Origin: Grifola frondosa
Taxonomy: Eukaryota > Basidiomycota > Agaricomycetes > Polyporales > Grifolaceae
Reading direction: 5' to 3'
Length of the DNA: 64,000 nt
Assembly: GCA_001683735.1 (NCBI GenBank)
Contig: LUGG01000011.1
Location: 1,612,001-1,676,000, forward strand
Shown: positions 56,981 through 64,000 of the stretch, one piece after another
Layout of the letters: each line of letters begins with the position of its first letter
Position numbering within the stretch: the first letter of the stretch is position 1
Notes under the pieces: model-generated
The model's input: the letters and a program-made list of their open reading frames with translations, nothing else
What the model was told of the DNA's origin: nothing
Database searches by the model: none
Position numbers and translations under genes: made by a program

Positions 56981-59900
56981 TCATTCACCAGCGAATAACC
57001 GAACGAGCATATAAGTTGTTGCCCCGACGAACCGGACGACTGGACATGGGGTGACAAGACTCGTCATCCGACGTCACTTTGAGTTTAGGCTGATCACTCA
57101 CATGCAAGGCCGGCGACCGAGAACAGGATGAACGCCATGTATCCGTTTACTGTGTTGTGAGCACCCTTTTCCGATGCTTTCCCTGTAGCAGTACTGAACA
57201 AATCATCAACATTAGTGCTACTATGATGGAATGGTGTGATCGGACTGACACAATGACTGCGGCAAGAAGAGCCTGCAACATAACGTTAATCGGCGTTCAA
57301 GCCTCAAGCCGAACAGCACTTACGTTCGATAGGGTCCACGAGAGCAGTACCTACCGGCGGAGATGTATCAGACATCATTGCTTATGAGAACGACTGACAC
57401 TTACACTGAAAGAGAAGACATCAGCTCAATGACACTACATAAGGAATGGTATCACACGTACTTCGTTCTGAAACTCCTATAATAGTCTTCTTGCTCCGTC
57501 TGAGGATCGTGCTTCTCCTCGGGCTTAGGGGGCTTGGTAGATAAGACGTGTATCGCATCTTCATACGCTGCGTTAATATCCGTCTCCGCAGTGGGCACCG
57601 CCACTTCAACTTCATTCTTGTTTTTGCCAGTTTGGACGACTCCGAGGTCTGTGGAGATCTTGTTGTCACCCTTCGTTCCCCACGATACGTCGCTGTTACT
57701 GCGATCAGTGAGTGTTAAAGCACAGGCATGGTAGCAACGAACTGGACGTTAGCAAACTGCGCAAATTAGTCAGTGAAGGGGCCCTATTCGACAGCGTACT
57801 TTATTGACGTACAGCATAGACATTCAAGACGGAGATGTACGACGGCGCCATGAGCAGATACTGAATGAAGGACGTGATCATATGCCACGGTTCAAACTTT
57901 AAACATAGTCAGCAAGTAACAATCACCAACTTAGAAATGCGACATACGAATATGAGAGAGGCAAGGATGTACAGCCCGAGTGTTGCCAATATTGATATCA
58001 CGATATTCCGGAAAATGGAGTTGGTGAAGAGATCAGACACCGTCAGTGGCCCTTCTGCATGGATGATATTGTCCACGCCTTTGAAAGCGAGGAAGAAGGC
58101 AGCGACCTGAGCACCCACAATATCAATAAACACTTGCTCGCAGGTGGCGGAAATGGATCTTACTGTCATGTAGACCGTGATGAGAGCAAACCCGACAAAT
58201 GCGAGAGTGTAGCCCCACTTGGCTCCTTGTGGTCGATTTCCAAGCGACAAGATGAAGCACATGAGGAGAAGGCCGAGATAGAAGTATTCCAGGATGATAT
58301 TGAGGACATGAATCCCACTTCCGAGGTGGAATGAAGGGTCTTCCATAGACTCGCTGAGGATAATAAATGAAATAAAGTAGTTCCCCTACGTGAGAAAACC
58401 GTTAATTGATGACGGCAAGAAAATGGAATTCACGACACGGACGAGAGCAAACCACGAGAACATCAGATTGAAACATTGATAGAGAAGCTCGACGTGAATC
58501 CAAGCTTTGCGAAGGAAGGAGTGCGACGATCGATAGATGTAGTGGAAGTGGACTGTACTATGTATCGCAGCGAAGAAGGAGCCGTTCAACCACCGACGTC
58601 GCTGTGAGATCAACTCCGGAACCTACGAATCGGTCAGCATCATTTGTGAAAACAGAGTCAAGTCACGCACTTGATCAGGAACGTCAGTCACTGCATACGC
58701 AGACTTGACATAGTGCAGGATCCATGAACCGCCCCGCTTCGAGACGAGCTCCCAACAGAGGATCTACAGCGGTACGAGAATCAGAGTGGTGCAGGGATCG
58801 CACAGTTAACGCGGAACATACACGGTCTTCCGCAAGGTACATATTCGCTGTGAAAATGTCTGCGCCCGCACCGTGCTGTAAGACGATAAAAGTCAACAAT
58901 CCACGAAGTTTAGAGATTGATGCGAGACTCACCATCTTCTCACCCAGGAAATATTTTTGTAGCGGCCCTTGGCCAGTAACATCATTCTGCAAGGCAATGT
59001 AGCGGTATGCACTGAATGCACCAGGAAGCACAGTGATGTAACCAAAAATCGACTCGCTGTGGAGAACGTTCACGACCATAACACCATGATATTCAGCCGT
59101 CACTCACAGCGGCTTGTCCAAAATATTTGACATCTTATACTCGAAGTTCTGGGCAGCGACTGTTTCCCAAACGCCATCAGTACCGCTCTTCATCTTAGGA
59201 AAGCCAAAAAGCAAACCTAGAGGGTTGATTAGGTTCAGACCCCACTTGCCCTTCAGCGCGACGATCTCTCCGCACGCGCCACCCACATTTGAGTTAATGT
59301 CGAACGCTTTCCACAAATGATAGATCGACGTAGGGCCAGGCATGGTGCCAACGTCAAGAAGCACGCAAACATTTGGTTGCAGAATAGGACCAAATGCGTT
59401 AAAGAACCACCGATGTGAGTTAATCTTCTTCTGGTTCTTCTCCTTTAAGCAGAAGACAATCTGTACGGGAACGATCCCGCGTTCCGCTCCTTCGATTTTC
59501 ATCGACGGTGATACAGATACTATACTGGCAATGAGCAACATTGGAAACAGCCAAACAAGACTACCCACTCTGTGCTGTATACTCATAGATGTGCGCCGTC
59601 ACGGGTTTCCCGTTCACCATATTCTACGACATATAAGCTTCGGTTGCTTATGGAATCACGGTGACGCACCTTGGCCACACCCTCCTGATACGCTCCCATT
59701 GCCGCAATAACGCTCAGCGTGCGCGAGTTAATCTTCTGTCGTCCGTCCGATACGATACACACCACGACCTTCTTCCACCCTTCCTTTCCCCACGTCTTGC
59801 TCCTGTCCCGCTTGCAAAGATGCGCGATGTTCTTCATCACGCCATGCATCGTGCGACAGAACAACTCCTCGTCCTCGTTGTACATCGTCATGACGATAAA

Positions 59901-60773
59901 CAGCTCCGTACGCCGCGGGGGATCATAGTGTACCTGCCGCAGCGTGAATCCCTCGTCCTTGAAATCATTTGGGTCACACGTCGCCGCGGAGTACCGCATG
60001 TGTGTGAACTCGCGCTCATTCCGCTGCCCACACATGTCCAACAGCTTGGTCGGCACCGCGGAATCCAGCACAAAGTTCCCATGGAACAGTTCCACCTTCT
60101 TGATCGTCTTGTACCGCCGCGGCACACGCTGTGGAATCCGCCCGTACCGGATGTTGCTCTCTGATCTGTCGTCCGACGCCACCGGCTCGTACTCGCCCGG
60201 CATGGGCATCGACGGAGCGAGATTGTCTCCATCGCGCCGTAGCAGAGGAATGTCGCCTGTGTCCTGCAGATCCGCGTCCTGCTCGTCGTGAAGCTGGAAA
60301 GAAGGCAAGTGACTGTAGGGAGACGGTGTCGGGGAGAGGGGCGCTCCAAATTGAGGAGGGCTTCCCGGGTGCAGGTTGTCATATCCAGCATTCATGTAAT
60401 CTCCCCCTTGAGTCAGGGGAAGCGGAGGGGATCCGGGGTGAAGAGGAGGCGAGTATGTATCGCTGAATTGCTGGGGCGGGGGCGCAGTCGGGGCGTACGG
60501 GTCCTGAGTCGGAGGATGATACAGGTTGGGGGGAGGCGGATGAGGTGTGAGGAACGGATCGAGGTGGATGGGCTGGAAGCCTTGATGTTCATGCTCGTAT
60601 GAGTTTGGGCTTGGTTGGATCTCATAAGGATTGGGCGTGGGGTTGAAAGTCGGGTACGGAGAGTAGCCATCGTTGTAGCGGCCACGCTGGGCTTCGTCAG
60701 GCTGCACCATCAAGACATGAGCGGCAAACCATCTTTCGAATACGATTTATCGTACCTCTGGATAGTGAGACAT
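56981..60773 (-). CDS. Chitin synthase (division 1, probably class III)
   Basis: Plasma-membrane GT2 processive enzyme polymerising GlcNAc from UDP-GlcNAc for the cell wall. Start ATG at 60771-60773 (MSHYPE), one intron, then a Pro/Tyr/Gly-rich disordered N-terminus of about 190 aa. The CHS N-domain follows ([27 protein letters not shown]), then the catalytic core: [51 protein letters not shown] and the QxxRRW box as QRRRW near 58600. At least five TM segments follow, then DVSWGTKGD and a last exon ending [11 protein letters not shown] and LFAGE (TGA 56981-56983). About a dozen introns, no frameshift noticed. Class assigned by resemblance of the N-domain. Confidence 0.95.
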
Positions 60774-61574
60774 TGTTGAGAATTGGCAGGATTCGCGCAC
60801 AAGAAACGCGCAGTATAAGAGTCACTGCGCAGGGCTGTTAGAGGGGCTGTGCGGTTAGATTGCTGTCTAGCAAAATTGAGACAGCTGACTACATGAATAG
60901 ACCTTTATTGCTATTTCTCAGCTGTTCTGCTTGCAAGAGATGGTAGTGACCGCCAGATAGTGTGAAGATGATGACCGCAAGGGGTGAAGGTGCCGAGGAT
61001 GGTGTCTTTCTGTCACAAATATGGAAGGCTGCGCGGCGTGTAAACAAGCGAGTTTGAGCGTCAAGGAAATAAACTGGTTCGTGGGCGGTATTTCGTGAAA
61101 TTGTCGTTCGTAACACAAGGATCAACGTCGTCGACAGTGAGGAGGCTGCTGAGCACGTCGAGCACGACCACCACGACGCCAAGACCGTGATCGAAGACGG
61201 TCACATGATCACCGCCATATTCGGATGTTGTGGCGGTTCAAGTCACTTTGGCGCCGGATCTTGAACAAATGCTGTGCGCTGGTCTTCTGCAGGAAGCTGT
61301 ACCAGTTGCTCCCTCGAACTTGACCGTATGCATTAATCTTGCATCACTGCGTAATGAAAGGTGTCGTATGGCCTTGTATCTGTTATTATACGAGGAAATT
61401 TTTACTCCTGGCCCGGCCATCGTATACATGAGCTTTACTAGGACCGGCGTACTACACAATGCACTGCGTCTATCGATGGAGCTGAGTTAAGATTTTTGAT
61501 ACTACCGGGCGACATTTCCCGTGCCATATATATTGACTGCACCGTAGAATTGACAACGGCACCGGTCTCTCGCC
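60774..61574. promoter_or_regulatory. Divergent region, chitin synthase/DUF3605
   Basis: 800 bases containing both promoters. A stretch at about 61130-61215 (EEAAEHVEHDHHDAKT in one plus frame) looks coding-like but is isolated. Confidence 0.4.
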
Positions 61575-62720
61575 ATGTCTGACATTGGCGGTTTTGAGCC
61601 TGAATTTCAGACAATGGTTCTATGCAATTCTGGCCGCCAACTCGCGAAGAAATGCTCGTACACTATCCAGCAAAATTTGCCTGGATACAGCTCAAGACTT
61701 TCGTCAACTCCGGGTAACGTTTATCTGTCCTATATGTTGTTTATGCTGACACTTTGTCTGCTGCAAAGAAATTTAGGGCTTGTCAAGCGAGACAAGAACC
61801 TGCAGCTCCGCTACTTGCCAATTTGAAAGAGATCGAAACAAAGCATGGTTCTGTAGGTGCGAGAAACTCTTGCACGAATCAACGTATCATAGTCATCTTG
61901 CTAACACATCCTCGTTTAGTCAATTATCTATTAAATTACCGTTTGCAATGGGGCAAGCCTGACAGGCTCTCCTTACTCCGGTCTACCCTTGATGTCTCCG
62001 CCGAGTCATCTAATACGTGCGGTCGAATATCTAACGCCAGCCAAGCGTCAGAAGACTCCGTGGCGGAGGACTCGGACGCCGACGCGCTGCTTCCCACACA
62101 AGAAGGTTTACTGTACTTCAAGGCGGACACCCCTCCGGAGCTCATCAGCATCATAATGTGTGACTGGCCTTACTCAGGTGGCGTCTCATCCGATATTGCT
62201 TTAAAGTACCCATAAGAACTCAAAATATAATTGGTATAGTTCCCCTCGAGATTGAGCACGCGCTCATCTGGACGCGTCTCCCTATCCTCCCACCATCACT
62301 CCCTAGCGCGGATGACTGTCCGCTCTCGGCGCGGCTTCACCAATATGGGTTGTGGGGCTTTACAGGCCTGTCATCTCCGCCGCCGTCACCAAGCACGCTT
62401 CCCGCTTGCCTACCCGCTCTTTCTGAATGGGGCGTCACGCTTGAGGACCTCACAATTGCACCGCCCATGACTGAGGAGGAAGAGCGCGGCGTACGTTTGT
62501 ATAGTACGGAGGTTGAAAAGTTCATTAAGCGGCGATGGGTGGAACCGGAATGGGAGACGGCATGGTTTGTTCATCCTCCAGTAAGTGGCGCGGTTGAAGT
62601 AGTGTACTTGGGCTAATAGTCAACTTGTGATAGCGCTTGCAGAGTGTTCCAGGTTTGGCTCATATACACGTCTTTGCAAAACACAAGACGCCCGAGGACA
62701 GTTCCTGCGACAACGAATAG
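61575..62720 (+). CDS. DUF3605 family protein (Ngi1-like)
   Basis: Fungal protein family of unknown biochemical role, related to an N-acetylglucosamine-induced protein. The start at 61575 (MSDIGGFEPEF) is tentative, and exon joins before 61930 are unclear. The conserved part begins LQWGKPDRLSLLR, has an acidic Ser-rich insert (EDSVAEDSDAD), ELISIIMCDWPYS, then after an intron (about 62179-62240) EIEHALIWTRLPI and QYGLWGFTG. Later come WEPEWETAWF-like VEPEWETAWFVHPP and, after intron 62581-62633, LQSVPGLAHIHVFAKH. TAG is at 62718-62720. It sits divergent from chitin synthase, fitting a possible GlcNAc link, though that is only context. Confidence 0.78.
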
Positions 62721-63161
62721 TTCTGGGAAGCATGTACATATATGTGTCATATTTCCAAGTTGTAGAATTTACGCTGTGACGGCCAGACAAACTCTCATCT
62801 TTTGCACAGACTTTCAGCTCTACTCGTCGCAGACAAGCAGTCAAACCTTGCAGAAGCTAGACATATCAAATTGCCAACCTTTGGGAAACGCTCGCATCCG
62901 GTTCCTTCAAGCGTGTACTTCTATTGATTGGATATCTTGCTACACACGCTAACTAATGCCGTGGACACGATGGGGACGCTTCATGCGTACGTGTCATTGT
63001 CTTTTCCTTCCGAAACACCTTGCTCGTAGCTCACAAGTCTGATATCTTGAGTTCACGACAGTACCTGTACATTTCGCCTTGAATCAACGCTCTTTCACAT
63101 GAATCCACAACTGGCTATCATGCATGCATTCTTTGTTGTCTCGAGAAGCCGGTTGGTTTTC
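62721..63161. other. Convergent 3' spacer
   Basis: No feature seen between the DUF3605 and SDR2 stops. Confidence 0.5.
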
Positions 63162-64000
63162 TCAATTGAAATAGTTACCGCCATCGACATTGATCTTCGT
63201 GGGCGATCTGTCAGTCAATTTGGGGCTGCTACGAAATTTGAATCACTTACAGATTGTCCTATTTCGAACAAAAGCAAGAGGAGAGAGTTGTCAGACAAAG
63301 GTAATCAAGGCATGCCACGCACTGACCGGTAATAAATGCCGAGTCTTTGGATGCTAAGAATGACACAAGCCCTACCACATCGTCGGGGGCTCCGATGCGG
63401 CCAATAGCATTTCGGTTTTTTGCCTATTTTAACAACAGTGAGTCTCGTGTACCGAATTGTATTTGAATACACAACATACCTGACCCATCCAACTTCCCTT
63501 TGCTTCGCCGCTTTTACTGGTGAGAACCTCGTCCAGTCGGGCGACTATAGTGTACAAAAAATCAGCCAATATGATACATGCAACCAATGACTGACGCACG
63601 GAGAGGCGTTTCCGTCATACCGGGGCAATACGTGTTAACGTTAATGCCGAATTTGCCATATTCCATCGCTAACGAATGTCAGCACGTACCTCTAAGAATA
63701 CTTGCAAACTGGACTACCTGCACATTGAGTCATACCACGGATTGCGAATTTGGTAGCACAATAAGCGGTGTGCTCTAGTACACCTGCAGGACCTCTTTAG
63801 CCATCGCCAGTGAGATCAAAACATATTCTGTAGTACCTCTCTTTCCTCCGAGAGAGGCAGCACCGATGATGCGCCCACCTCGGCCTTGTTTCAGCATTTG
63901 AATAATAGCATACTTGTAACTCAAGAAGACTCCTCGAACGTTGACGGCGTAGAGGTGATCGAGGTCTTCTACGGAAGCTGGACATTGTGCGTATATCAAT
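63162..64000 (-). CDS. Short-chain dehydrogenase/reductase, 3' part (5' end outside window)
   Basis: Classical SDR. Visible from LYAVNVRGVFLSYKYA and GRIIGAASLGGKRG, then after an intron HTAYCATKFAIRGMTQ with catalytic Y-x-x-x-K near 63755. FGINVNTYCPGMTETPLR, NAIGRIGAPDDVVGLVSFLAS and, across two more introns, ITGQ/SINVDGGNYFN follow, with the stop TGA at 63162-63164. It resembles acetoin/diacetyl reductase-type or FabG-like SDRs. The Rossmann N-terminus lies beyond 64000. Confidence 0.88.

Noticed and set aside
59661..60466. Long plus-strand open frames opposite the chitin synthase N-terminus
   Set aside because: The minus strand carries clear chitin synthase motifs; the plus frames are low-complexity antisense of a Pro-rich region.
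61130..61215. His/Glu-rich coding-like stretch upstream of the DUF3605 gene
   Set aside because: Isolated, bounded by stops in the same frame, and cannot be joined to the next gene by plausible splice sites.
1..64000. CRISPR arrays, bacterial operons, rRNA or tRNA genes
   Set aside because: The sequence is eukaryotic with introns; no spaced short repeats and no tRNA-like A/B box pair or rRNA core was recognised by eye.

Overview
The window is nuclear DNA from a filamentous basidiomycete, most likely an agaricomycete. Genes are split by many introns of about 45-65 nt with GT-AG (rarely GC-AG) ends. It carries an FMO with an N-terminal NTF2-like region, a UbiA-type enzyme, a many-exon GMC oxidoreductase, an LRR/F-box-like protein and a DUF3605 protein, all typical of that group. 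Family assignments come from motifs read by eye; no database search was possible.

Positions 1-43.4 kb form an accessory, rearranged region that looks like a specialised-metabolism cluster. In order: a P450 3' half (A, left edge), a GMC oxidoreductase (2173-4820), a P450 3' scrap (B) and a 7-TM scrap (TM4), MFS transporter 1 (7933-9969), a UbiA-type prenyltransferase/terpene cyclase-like enzyme (10753-11773), an ICMT-like methyltransferase (13389-14224), a flavin monooxygenase FMO-1 (14602-17245), a monocarboxylate-type MFS (18112-19670), MFS 3 (20538-22425), P450 C joined to 7-TM gene TM2, 7-TM gene TM1 (25394-27076), FMO-3 fragment, P450 F fragment, metallo-beta-lactamase-fold hydrolase MBL1 (29236-30206), P450 fragments E and D (30690-33483), 7-TM gene TM3 (33793-35626), MFS pseudogene 2, FMO-2 pseudogene and MBL2 (42461-43435). 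Much of 35.4-42.2 kb is a mosaic second copy of pieces of 6.0-10.6, 15.7-16.6 and 27.8-28.7 kb. Two small DNA transposons sit upstream of TM2 and TM1.

Positions 44.1-64 kb look like an ordinary, better conserved block: coproporphyrinogen III oxidase, an SDR, an MFS transporter with a 490-nt palindrome-bearing intron, a single-pass surface protein with a 300-bp tandem repeat, the EB1/Bim1 microtubule plus-end protein, an F-box/LRR-like protein, a Ser-rich small protein, a chitin synthase, a DUF3605 protein and the 3' part of a second SDR.

A plausible joint role for the first block is synthesis, oxidative tailoring (P450, FMO, GMC), methylation, hydrolysis (MBL) and export (several MFS) of a prenylated or terpenoid product. 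This is inference. Nearly all long genes, including housekeeping HEM13 and EB1, contain single-base indels, often in short homopolymers. Single frameshifts here may therefore be consensus errors rather than real mutations.
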